Origin: an uncultured Collinsella sp.
GTDB taxonomy: Bacteria; Actinomycetota; Coriobacteriia; Coriobacteriales; Coriobacteriaceae
Direction: 5' to 3'
NCBI GenBank assembly: GCA_900542125.1
Contig: UQMO01000001.1
Span: 8,921-72,920, forward strand
DNA length: 64,000 nucleotides
The stretch's first letter is position 1; every line of letters starts with the position of its first letter. Position numbers and translations under genes: made by a program. Below are positions 27,404 through 34,804 of this stretch, in pieces. Under the pieces are notes generated by a model. That model had not been told where the DNA came from, made no database searches, and worked only from the letters and a program-made list of their open reading frames with translations.

Positions 27404-29294
27404 GACCGCAGCCCAAGCACGCCCGGCCGACCTCAAGCGCACTGTGCGCCGCTTGCTCTCCTACATGGGGCATGCCAAGTTCTCGTTGCTCGCGGTGGGC
27501 GTGCTCGCCTCCGTCGCCGCCATCGCGAGCCTCGCCGGCACCTACATGGTGCGCCCCATCGTTAACGGTTTGGCCACGGGCGGGGAGGAACTGCTTGCCA
27601 AGCAGGTCATCCTGACGGCGATCATCTACGCCGCGGGCGTGCTTTCGGCCCTGGGCTACTCGCAGATCATGGTGCGCGCGGCCCAACGCGTGGTGTCCGA
27701 TATTCGCCGCGACCTGTTCGCGCACATCCAGACGCTGCCGCTCAGTTATTTTGACAGCACGCGCTCGGGCGACATCATGAGCTTTTTCACCAATGACGTC
27801 GACACCGTCTCCGAGGCGCTTAACAACAGCTTTGCCAACGTGATTCAGGCCACCATTCAGGTTGTGGGCACCACGGCCATGCTCATCATCCTTAACTGGC
27901 AGCTCACGATTATCACACTCGTGTGCGATGCGGCCATTGTGCTGTATGCGCGCTATTCGGGCGCGCGCTCTAAGCGCTTCTTTGCCGCCCAGCAGGCATC
28001 GCTTGGCGACCTGGACGGATATATCGAAGAGATGGTCTCGGGCCAAAAGGTCATCAAGGTCTTTAACCGCGAGGCGGCGAATGTCGCCGGCTTCACCTGC
28101 CGCAACGACGAGCTTCGCCGCACCGGTACCGCCGCCGTGAGCTATGCCAACTCCATGGTGCCCATGACCGTCGTGATTGGCTACGTCAACTATGCCATCG
28201 TCGCCGTGGCGGGCGGCATGCTCTGCATCAAGGGGCTCGCCGATGTGGGCGCACTTGCAAGCTACCTGGTCTTTGTGCGCCAGGCCGCCATGCCCATCAA
28301 CCAGTTTACGCAGCTCGGCAACTTCTTGCTCAACGCGTTGGCCGGTGCCGAGCGCCTGTTTGCGGCTATGGACCTTGAGCCCGAGGTGGACGAGGGCTGC
28401 GTGGAGCTGGTGCAGACGGGCGATGCCGCGTGGGCGTGGAAAATTCCCGAGGGCCAGGGCGTGGGCGTCTACGGGCATCTGCATGACGTGGCAGCCGTTG
28501 ATGAGTCGGGCCGCGCGGTGGCCGCCGACGGCACCGAGCTCACGTGTGGCTTGGTCCCGCTTGCCGGCGACGTGCGCTTCCATGCCGTGGACTTTTCCTA
28601 CGTGCCGGGCGCCCGCGTGCTCACGGACCTCAACCTGTTTGCCAAGCCGGGGCAAAAGATTGCGTTTGTGGGCTCCACGGGCGCCGGCAAGACGACCATT
28701 ACCAACCTCATCAACCGCTTCTACGAGGTCGATGACGGCGAGATCACGTACGACGGCATCGACGTCAAGCACATTGCCAAGGCCAGCCTGCGCGGGTCGC
28801 TTGGCATTGTGCTGCAGGACACGCACCTGTTTAGCGGCACCATTGCGCAGAACATCCGCTTTGGCAAGCTCGACGCGACCGACGAGGAGGTGCGCGCCGC
28901 TGCCGAGGCCGCCTGCGCCGACTCGTTTATCCGCCGCCTGCCGCGGGGCTACGACACACCGGTCACGGCCGACGGCGCCAACCTGTCGCAGGGTCAGCGT
29001 CAGCTGCTCGCCATCGCGCGCGTGGCCGTCGCCGATCCGCCGGTGCTCATCCTGGACGAGGCCACGAGCTCCATTGACACGCGTACCGAAAAGCTCATCG
29101 AGCGCGGTATGGACCGCATCATGCGCGGTCGCACCACGTTTATGATCGCGCACCGCCTGTCCACTGTCCGCGACGCCGACGCCATCATGGTCCTCGAACA
29201 CGGCCGCATCATCGAGCGCGGCACGCACGAAGAGCTGCTCGCCCAGCACGGCGAGTACTGGCAGCTGGCGCATGGCTTAAAAGAGCTGGATTAA
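27396..29294 (+). CDS. ABC exporter half (catalytically competent partner)
   Basis: A 632-residue half-transporter forming a pair with the preceding gene. It has six membrane helices and an ATPase domain with consensus Walker A (GSTGAGKTT), signature variant LSQGQRQ, Walker B with catalytic Glu (LILDEATSSID) and switch His (IAHRLS). A loop of about 55 residues between the membrane part and the ATPase (EGQGVGVYGHLHDVAAVDES region) is an extra insertion. The start MPKTAAQ follows AAGGGGG inside the end of the upstream gene, so the two are translationally coupled. Confidence 0.92.
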   Translation: MPKTAAQARPADLKRTVRRLLSYMGHAKFSLLAVGVLASVAAIASLAGTYMVRPIVNGLATGGEELLAKQVILTAIIYAAGVLSALGYSQIMVRAAQRVVSDIRRDLFAHIQTLPLSYFDSTRSGDIMSFFTNDVDTVSEALNNSFANVIQATIQVVGTTAMLIILNWQLTIITLVCDAAIVLYARYSGARSKRFFAAQQASLGDLDGYIEEMVSGQKVIKVFNREAANVAGFTCRNDELRRTGTAAVSYANSMVPMTVVIGYVNYAIVAVAGGMLCIKGLADVGALASYLVFVRQAAMPINQFTQLGNFLLNALAGAERLFAAMDLEPEVDEGCVELVQTGDAAWAWKIPEGQGVGVYGHLHDVAAVDESGRAVAADGTELTCGLVPLAGDVRFHAVDFSYVPGARVLTDLNLFAKPGQKIAFVGSTGAGKTTITNLINRFYEVDDGEITYDGIDVKHIAKASLRGSLGIVLQDTHLFSGTIAQNIRFGKLDATDEEVRAAAEAACADSFIRRLPRGYDTPVTADGANLSQGQRQLLAIARVAVADPPVLILDEATSSIDTRTEKLIERGMDRIMRGRTTFMIAHRLSTVRDADAIMVLEHGRIIERGTHEELLAQHGEYWQLAHGLKELD

Positions 29295-29343
29295 CCCGTT
29301 CGAGCACGATGCTTTGATCCCTCCGTGCCCCTCACCTCGACTC

Positions 29344-29408
29344 AAACCATCACAACATTCGACGTTTTTTGCCAAAAACGGGAAAAGCATCGAATGTTGT
29401 GATGGTTT
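29344..29408. repeat. Palindromic repeat family A, copy 1
   Basis: AAACCATCACAACATTCGA (29344-29362) and TCGAATGTTGTGATGGTTT (29390-29408) form a perfect 19-bp inverted repeat around a 27-nt AT-rich centre. It is nearly identical to copy 2 at 30590. The centre is in reverse orientation relative to copies 3 and 4. Confidence 0.9.
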
Positions 29409-29509
29409 TTCTACCACTCGACCGGGTGGAATCGCTTTCTTGCGCACGAAGGTGTGCGAACCCGTGAGCAGGGGAATAAGGTTGGTTATCCGACTCCATT
29501 GGAGGGCTC

Positions 29510-30547
29510 ATGGACCTGCCGATCGTCCTGTCCCATAAGACTGCCTGGCTGTACCACAACGTGGCGCGCCCGTCCGAGCCGCTCTCGCGGGCAAGCAGCC
29601 TATACGATGAGGACTCGCTTGCTAACGAGGCGGAGCCGACCGCGAGCCTGCCCAAATTGGGACTCGATGCCAAGGGGCTGAGGGCTTCAACGGCGGTCGG
29701 GATCGTTACCGACTATCTGGTCTCGATCGGTATTCCACGAGAAGAGCTCGATCATATCGACACGCTCGTCAACTTCGATTTTGAGCGCTCGACGCCGGCT
29801 GGATTTAGGTGCCACGTGTTTGGGGCGCCGATACCTCCATGCCATCTTATCGAGGTGGCAGAGGGCCTTCTGGTGGTTGATGAGGCCATGTGCTTTGTCC
29901 AAGCGGGTTCGTGGATGAGTGAGCCCGAGCAGCTGGAATATGGCTACGAAATCTGTGCCCGATACCATTTGAATCATCTGTCGACAGGCGATTATATCGA
30001 GATAGGGCAGAGGTATACCGTTGCCGATTTGATTGCTTATTGTAATGAGAACCGATCTCGTCAGGGGGCCATACGCGCGGCCGCCGTGCTCAGGCGCGTG
30101 CACGATGGCGCGCGGTCGCCCATGGAGACGGCCACCGCAATCATGGTCGTAGCAAAACGTTCCCAGGGCGGTCTGGGATACGCCAAGGTTGAGCTCAACC
30201 ATCGGGTCGATGTTCCCAACGAGTTCAAATATCTCGCTAAGGCCGGGTATTTCGAGATCGACGTATTTGCGCCTGCAAACGGTACGGGGATTGAATACAA
30301 CGGCTCGGACCATTTTGATAAACAGCGCAGCGCGTCGGATGCGGAGCGTATGACCGTGCTGAGCGCGCTGGGCTTTAGGATGATCGTCCTCACCGGGACT
30401 CAGTTTGCCCATCAACTGCAATTGCATCGGGCGATGAATGCCATCGCGCTCGCTATGGGCCTTAAGTGCGACCGAAGCGAAGCGTTCCAGAAACGTCAGA
30501 ACGACCTACGAGAATTCGTGATTCGGCACTGGGACGGCGGCCTTTAG
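29510..30547 (+). CDS. Unknown protein with a C-terminal PD-(D/E)XK nuclease-like region
   Basis: A 345-residue protein not recognised as a whole. Near the C-terminus FEIDVFAPANGTGIEYNGSD places Asp251 and Glu262 in the spacing of PD-(D/E)XK folds of the DUF559/Vsr kind, followed by SDAERMTVLSALGFRMIVLT, which resembles the helix and strand after the active site. The expected lysine is replaced by Asn264. The N-terminal two thirds have a mixed alpha/beta look and may bind DNA. The ribosome site is GGAGGG. It lies alone between two near-identical palindromic repeats. A role in DNA cleavage or regulation is possible but unproven. Confidence 0.55.
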   Translation: MDLPIVLSHKTAWLYHNVARPSEPLSRASSLYDEDSLANEAEPTASLPKLGLDAKGLRASTAVGIVTDYLVSIGIPREELDHIDTLVNFDFERSTPAGFRCHVFGAPIPPCHLIEVAEGLLVVDEAMCFVQAGSWMSEPEQLEYGYEICARYHLNHLSTGDYIEIGQRYTVADLIAYCNENRSRQGAIRAAAVLRRVHDGARSPMETATAIMVVAKRSQGGLGYAKVELNHRVDVPNEFKYLAKAGYFEIDVFAPANGTGIEYNGSDHFDKQRSASDAERMTVLSALGFRMIVLTGTQFAHQLQLHRAMNAIALAMGLKCDRSEAFQKRQNDLREFVIRHWDGGL

Positions 30548-30589
30548 GGACGTTCCGGTCCTTCTACGGGGTGCCGTGGGCAGGCAAAG

Positions 30590-30646
30590 CATCACAACAT
30601 TCGACGTTTTTTGCCAAAAACGGGAAAAGCATCGAATGCTGTGATG
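30590..30646. repeat. Palindromic repeat family A, copy 2
   Basis: CATCACAACATTCGA (30590-30604) and TCGAATGCTGTGATG (30632-30646), one mismatch, same orientation and same centre sequence as copy 1. Copies 1 and 2 flank the unknown nuclease-like gene. Confidence 0.9.
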
Positions 30647-30782
30647 GTCTGTATGCTGAGGATGGGCTTGGAAAGCCGGTCTTGCTCGAAGCGACCTGTC
30701 CTGTCGTACGGGTGTCGGCATGATTCTCGCGTGGGGTATTATGTTTTCCGAAGAATAAAACACCGCGTGAGGGGAGGGCTGC

Positions 30783-31838
30783 GTGGACGGGCACGTGCAA
30801 CATGACGGTTTTGGCCGCGATATCAACTACCTGCGCATTGCCGTTACCGACAAGTGCAATTTCCGCTGCATTTACTGCATGCCGGCCGATGGCGTGGCGC
30901 CCCGCGCGCACGACGAGCTGCTCAGTGCCGAGGAAATCGCCCGCTTTGTGCGCTTGGTGGCGGGGGAGGGCATTCGCCGCGTGCGTCTGACGGGCGGCGA
31001 GCCTCTGGTCAGCCGCCGTATCATCCCGCTTATTCGTGACATCCGCGCGATCCCGCAGATCGAGGACATCTCGCTCACCACCAACGGCGCCCTGCTGCCC
31101 AAGCTGGCGACGCAGCTCAAAGATGCCGGGCTTAACCGCGTCAATATCTCGCTCGACACGCTCGACCCTACGCTCTTTGGAAAGATCACGCGCCTGGGCC
31201 GGCTCGAGCAGACCATGGTTGGCATCGACGCGGCACTGGCCTGGGGCTTTGAGCCCGTTAAGGTCAACTGCGTTGTGGTGCGCCGGCTCAACCAGGATGT
31301 GGCGGCCCTTGCGCGCCTGACCGTCGACCGCCCCATCCATCTGCGCTTTATCGAGTACATGCCCATCGGTGACGAACACACGAGCTCGCATTGCGCTGTG
31401 GACCCGCATGCGCCCGCGCTCAATCCCGAGCTGTGGGACGCGAGCGATACCGTGCCGAGCGACGAGCTGCGGGCGCGCATCAATGCCGGGGCCGCCGCGA
31501 CGGGACTGGGCGAGCTCGAGCCGCTCGACATCAACGACGCTCCTGCCGGCGCGGGCCCTGCGCGCTATTGGCACTTTCCGGGCGCGGCGGGAACGGTCGG
31601 CTTCATCAGCGCCATGTCCAATCATTTTTGCGCGAATTGCAATCGTCTGCGCCTGACGGCCGATGGCAACGTGCGTCCGTGCCTGTTCAGCGATGCCGAG
31701 TATTCGGTGCGCGACGCCCTGCGCCGTGGTGATGATATGCAGGTACTTTCGATTTGGCGCGATGCCGTGGCCCACAAACCGCAGGAACACGCGATAATTG
31801 AGGGCACGCAACGATTTATGTCCCAAATCGGAGGATGA
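30783..31838 (+). CDS. moaA: GTP 3',8-cyclase MoaA (molybdenum cofactor synthesis)
   Basis: Radical SAM enzyme that starts molybdopterin synthesis from GTP. The SAM cluster motif is CNFRCIYC (Cys25, 29, 32) after a typical NYLRIAVTDK, and the C-terminal second cluster is CANCNRLR with a further Cys in RPCLF. GEGIRRVRLTGGEPL and the SLDTLD strand are conserved. At 351 residues it is of normal length with its native C-terminus ending IGG. GTG start after GAGGGGAGGG. The moaC-mobB fusion follows 4 bp later, so the two form an operon. Confidence 0.94.
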   Translation: MDGHVQHDGFGRDINYLRIAVTDKCNFRCIYCMPADGVAPRAHDELLSAEEIARFVRLVAGEGIRRVRLTGGEPLVSRRIIPLIRDIRAIPQIEDISLTTNGALLPKLATQLKDAGLNRVNISLDTLDPTLFGKITRLGRLEQTMVGIDAALAWGFEPVKVNCVVVRRLNQDVAALARLTVDRPIHLRFIEYMPIGDEHTSSHCAVDPHAPALNPELWDASDTVPSDELRARINAGAAATGLGELEPLDINDAPAGAGPARYWHFPGAAGTVGFISAMSNHFCANCNRLRLTADGNVRPCLFSDAEYSVRDALRRGDDMQVLSIWRDAVAHKPQEHAIIEGTQRFMSQIGG

Positions 31839-31842
31839 TCAT

Positions 31843-33147
31843 ATGGCCAAGAGCAGGTACGCCGATGCCACCAAGGCCGCTCGCAGGGCCGCGATGTCTG
31901 CCCACAAAGTCACGGCTGCGGCTAATGCTGGTAACGCCGACGCGTCCGCACAGCCGACTGCCAGCGCTGCAGCCGAGCCCGCCCGCGACGCCCGCCGCGA
32001 CGAGCTGACGCACGTGGACGCCAAGGGCGAGGTACGCATGGTCGACGTGTCCGACAAGGCCGAGACTCATCGCATTGCCATCGCCGAGGGCACCATCCTC
32101 ATGCATCCCGAGACGCAGGCCATGGTGCTGCAGGACCGCGCCAAAAAGGGTGACGTGCTTGCCTGCGCGCGTGTGGCGGGCATTATGGCCATCAAACGCA
32201 CGAGTGACATCATCCCCATGTGTCATCCGTTGCTCATTACCAAGAGTAAGTGCGACATTGTGCCCATCGCTGCGGCGGGGACGCCTGTCGAGGACGTTCC
32301 CGAGGGCTGGGCGCCGGCGCGTACGGACGGGCAGGTTGGCTTTCACGTACTGGTTACGGCCGGCGTGACGGGCAAGACGGGTATCGAGATGGAGGCCCTG
32401 ACCGGCGCGAGTGCCGCGTGTCTGACTATCTACGACATGTGCAAGGCCGTCGATCGCGGCATGGAGATCGTCGACGTTCGCTTGCTGCACAAGGAGGGCG
32501 GCCGCTCGGGCGTGTGGGATCGTGCCGGGCGTCAGGCCGCTGCCGTTGAGGCCGTGGCCGCTGACGGCGCCGCGTCCGCGAGCGCACCCGTCGCCGTCGC
32601 GCCCGCAGCTCCGGCACCGGCCGTCCCCGCGATCGCGTTTATCGGCTACCAGAACTCGGGCAAGACCACACTCGTCGAGAAGGTCATTGCCGAGCTCACC
32701 CGCCGCGGCCTGCGCGTGGGTTCGCTCAAGCATCACGGGCACCACGGCTTTGATATCGATGTGCCCGCTAAGGACACCTGGCGCCATCACCAAGCCGGAT
32801 CCAAGCACGTGGGTCTCATCTGCGCCACGCGCTGGGCGGAGTACGCCGACACGCGCGAGGAGGACGAGATGCCCGCGCGCGAGCTGCTGTCGCGCTACAA
32901 CGATGTCGACGTGGTGATCATCGAGGGCTACAAGACCGAGGGCTTCGACAACATCGTCGTCGCGCGCTCGGGTGTCGACCGTCTGCGCGGCAAGAGCTCG
33001 CTCGACCTGGTCGACGGTCACACGCTGGCCCTTGCCTGCAACGAGGTCCTGGCACGTCAGGCCTTCGACGCCGGCTTTGCGACCCGAGCCATCAACATCA
33101 ACGACGCCCGAGCCATCTGCGATCTGATCCAAGACCATCTGGCCTAA
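31843..33147 (+). CDS. MoaC-MobB fusion, molybdenum cofactor synthesis
   Basis: A 434-residue two-domain protein. After an Ala-rich linker (1-55) comes MoaC, cyclic pyranopterin phosphate synthase, with MVDVSDKAETHRIA, AGIMAIKRTSDIIPMCHPL, the GKTGIEMEALTG motif and YDMCKAVDRGM. A second Ala/Pro linker (about 240-262) leads to MobB with a P-loop GYQNSGKT (268-275), SLKHHGHHGFDID and VVIIEGYKTEGF. MoaC acts just after MoaA; MobB supports guanine dinucleotide attachment. Fusing an early and a late step is unusual. The start follows GGAGGATG. No moaD, moaE or moeA is in the window. Confidence 0.92.
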   Translation: MAKSRYADATKAARRAAMSAHKVTAAANAGNADASAQPTASAAAEPARDARRDELTHVDAKGEVRMVDVSDKAETHRIAIAEGTILMHPETQAMVLQDRAKKGDVLACARVAGIMAIKRTSDIIPMCHPLLITKSKCDIVPIAAAGTPVEDVPEGWAPARTDGQVGFHVLVTAGVTGKTGIEMEALTGASAACLTIYDMCKAVDRGMEIVDVRLLHKEGGRSGVWDRAGRQAAAVEAVAADGAASASAPVAVAPAAPAPAVPAIAFIGYQNSGKTTLVEKVIAELTRRGLRVGSLKHHGHHGFDIDVPAKDTWRHHQAGSKHVGLICATRWAEYADTREEDEMPARELLSRYNDVDVVIIEGYKTEGFDNIVVARSGVDRLRGKSSLDLVDGHTLALACNEVLARQAFDAGFATRAININDARAICDLIQDHLA

Positions 33148-33186
33148 AACCTGCCAAAAGGGGACAGGTTTATTTCGGCAGGTTTT
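33146..33186. terminator. Palindromic terminator after the moaC-mobB gene
   Basis: AAAACCTGCC (33146-33155) and GGCAGGTTTT (33177-33186) enclose GGGGACAGG. It begins at the stop codon and ends in TTTTAT, so it can act as a terminator. It is also a member of the GGGGACAGG family. Confidence 0.75.
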
Positions 33187-33205
33187 ATCTGGGCAAACGT
33201 CATTT

Positions 33206-33238
33206 CCACCACAAAGGGGCCAGGCACCTTTGTGATGG
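33206..33238. repeat. GGGGACAGG-family palindrome (CCACCACAAAGG arms)
   Basis: CCACCACAAAGG (33206-33217) with CCTTTGTGATGG (33227-33238), one mismatch, followed by TTTTTG. One of four palindromes crowded into 33146-33385. Confidence 0.75.
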
Positions 33239-33259
33239 TTTTTGCTTTGCAGTAAAAAC

Positions 33260-33316
33260 CATCACAACATTCGATGAAAATCGCGATTTTGGCGAAAAAC
33301 GTCGAATGTTGTGATG
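33260..33316. repeat. Palindromic repeat family A, copy 3
   Basis: CATCACAACATTCGA (33260-33274) and TCGAATGTTGTGATG (33302-33316), perfect 15-bp arms. The centre (TGAAAATCGCGATTTTGGCG) matches the reverse complement of copies 1 and 2. Confidence 0.9.
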
Positions 33317-33352
33317 CTTTGCGCCCCGGGTCCGGCCACCCTTCGGGTCCGG

Positions 33353-33385
33353 CCACCACAAAGGGGCCAGGCGCCTTTGTGGTGG
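33353..33385. repeat. GGGGACAGG-family palindrome (perfect 12-bp arms)
   Basis: CCACCACAAAGG (33353-33364) and CCTTTGTGGTGG (33374-33385), then TTTTG. A GGGTCCGGCCACC direct repeat (33329 and 33345) precedes it. This completes the account of the 330-bp gap 33148-33478. Confidence 0.8.
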
Positions 33386-33478
33386 TTTTGCGCCCAAGCG
33401 CTCCGTATGCACCTTGGTATACCATGTACGCCGTTCACGAATACACCCCACACCGCCGCACAACCCAGAAAGGCCCCC

Positions 33479-34300
33479 ATGGACGCCACCTTCAACCACA
33501 TCAAAGCCGTGTTCTGCGATATCGACGGCACGCTGCTCACGAGCCAGCACACGGTGTCCCCGCGCACCGTGGCGGCGATCCGCGCCCTGCGCGAGCGCGG
33601 CGTGCTCTTTGGTCTGTGCACCGGGCGCGACGCCCACGCGACCGAGGCCATGTACGAGCTCTGGGGCATCGAAGGCCTGGTGGACGTGATGGTGGGCTGC
33701 GGTGGCGCCGAGGTCATCGACCGCGCTCACGACATCAACGAGCTGAGCTATCCGCTGCCGGGCGAGACCATCGCACGCATCTGCAGGCACATGGCGGACC
33801 TTCCGGCAACACCCGTCTGCCCCCGAGACGGCGTGTTTTACGTGCCCGAGAGCAACGCGTGCGTCGAGCACCTGTCGCGCGTCGACGGCGTGCCCTACCA
33901 GGTGGTCGATTTTGCCGAGTTTTTGCGCGAGCCGCAGCCCAAGGTGATGTTTACCATGGCGCCCGAGGTGATGCCGCAGGTGATTGAGCGGGCGTCGACG
34001 TTTGCCGATGACACTGTTAAGGCGGCGGCTCTGCAAACCACGCAGCGGCTCTACGAGTTCATGGATCCGCGCGTGTCCAAGACGCGCGGCCTTGTGCGCG
34101 TGGCGGAGCTCAACGACATGGAGCTCCAGGACATCTGCGTGTTTGGCGATGCGGACAACGACACCTGCATGGTGGCTGACGCCGGCGTGGGCGTGGCCAT
34201 GGCAAACGGCAGCGACGCCACCCGTGCCGCCGCCGACTTTGTAACCGCGAGCAACGACAAAGACGGCATCGCGATCTTTATCGAGGAACATCTGCTGTAG
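33479..34300 (+). CDS. HAD hydrolase of the Cof type (sugar-phosphatase-like)
   Basis: A 273-residue phosphatase of the HAD IIB subclass. Motif I is VFCDIDGTLL (nucleophile Asp13), motif II GLCTGRD, and motif IV VFGDADNDTCMVADAGVGVA; AAADFVTASNDKDGIA is the usual Cof ending. The cap between about 85 and 190 is of type C2B and sets the substrate, which cannot be predicted. The start MDATFNH lies 6 bp after AGAAAGG. It is isolated between repeat clusters. Confidence 0.88.
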   Translation: MDATFNHIKAVFCDIDGTLLTSQHTVSPRTVAAIRALRERGVLFGLCTGRDAHATEAMYELWGIEGLVDVMVGCGGAEVIDRAHDINELSYPLPGETIARICRHMADLPATPVCPRDGVFYVPESNACVEHLSRVDGVPYQVVDFAEFLREPQPKVMFTMAPEVMPQVIERASTFADDTVKAAALQTTQRLYEFMDPRVSKTRGLVRVAELNDMELQDICVFGDADNDTCMVADAGVGVAMANGSDATRAAADFVTASNDKDGIAIFIEEHLL

Positions 34301-34312
34301 CGCCGGGGGGGG

Positions 34313-34346
34313 CACCGCAAAAGGGGACAGGCTCCTTTGCAGTGGC
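34313..34346. repeat. Degenerate GGGGACAGG-family palindrome
   Basis: CACCGCAAAAGGGGACAGG.. with CCTTTGCAGTGG. It follows an 8-G tract (34305-34312) just after the HAD gene and may end its transcript. Confidence 0.5.
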
Positions 34347-34804
34347 CTCAGGCGATTTGGGCGAATTGATGCCTAAAATCTGCGCGTAAATTCAGATATG
34401 GTTGTCTGAACATTACGCTTCTAATTACCGATGAAATAAAAATATTCCCATCAATTTGGTAGTCTATTCCTCCCGGTTAATGACCTACCATTCGCGGTTG
34501 ATTTTCGACCGTTCACAGGATGCTTGCTCTTGAGCAAAATGTTGTGCAAATAAATAAAATGCTATTAAAAAACTGATAACTAACTTAATTACCAGTAGAA
34601 ACAGATATTTCAGAGCGAATAAACGAAAGCAAATCTGAGTAAATGTCAAGAGAATTGAGAACTGGCTACAAAAATGTCGGTTTTGTTGCTCGGATGTTTA
34701 AACAATAGTTACAATAGTATTACTAAGCGTGCGCAATTACAGATTGCGCAGATACGTTTGATAGTGAAAGAGCAAGATCGCGGTCTCTTGGGGAGGAGAC
34801 ATCG
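34347..34804 (+). promoter_or_regulatory. AT-rich leader of the pilus island
   Basis: About 460 bp without a credible gene and strikingly AT-rich compared with the rest of the window. Near the end, AATAGTTACAATAGTATTACT offers promoter-like boxes, and TGCGCAAT (34730-34737) pairs perfectly with ATTGCGCA (34743-34750), 55 bp before the adhesin start. The ribosome site is GGGGAGGAG. The stretch probably holds the promoter and control sites of the pilus operon, but no defined factor site was recognised. Confidence 0.5.
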
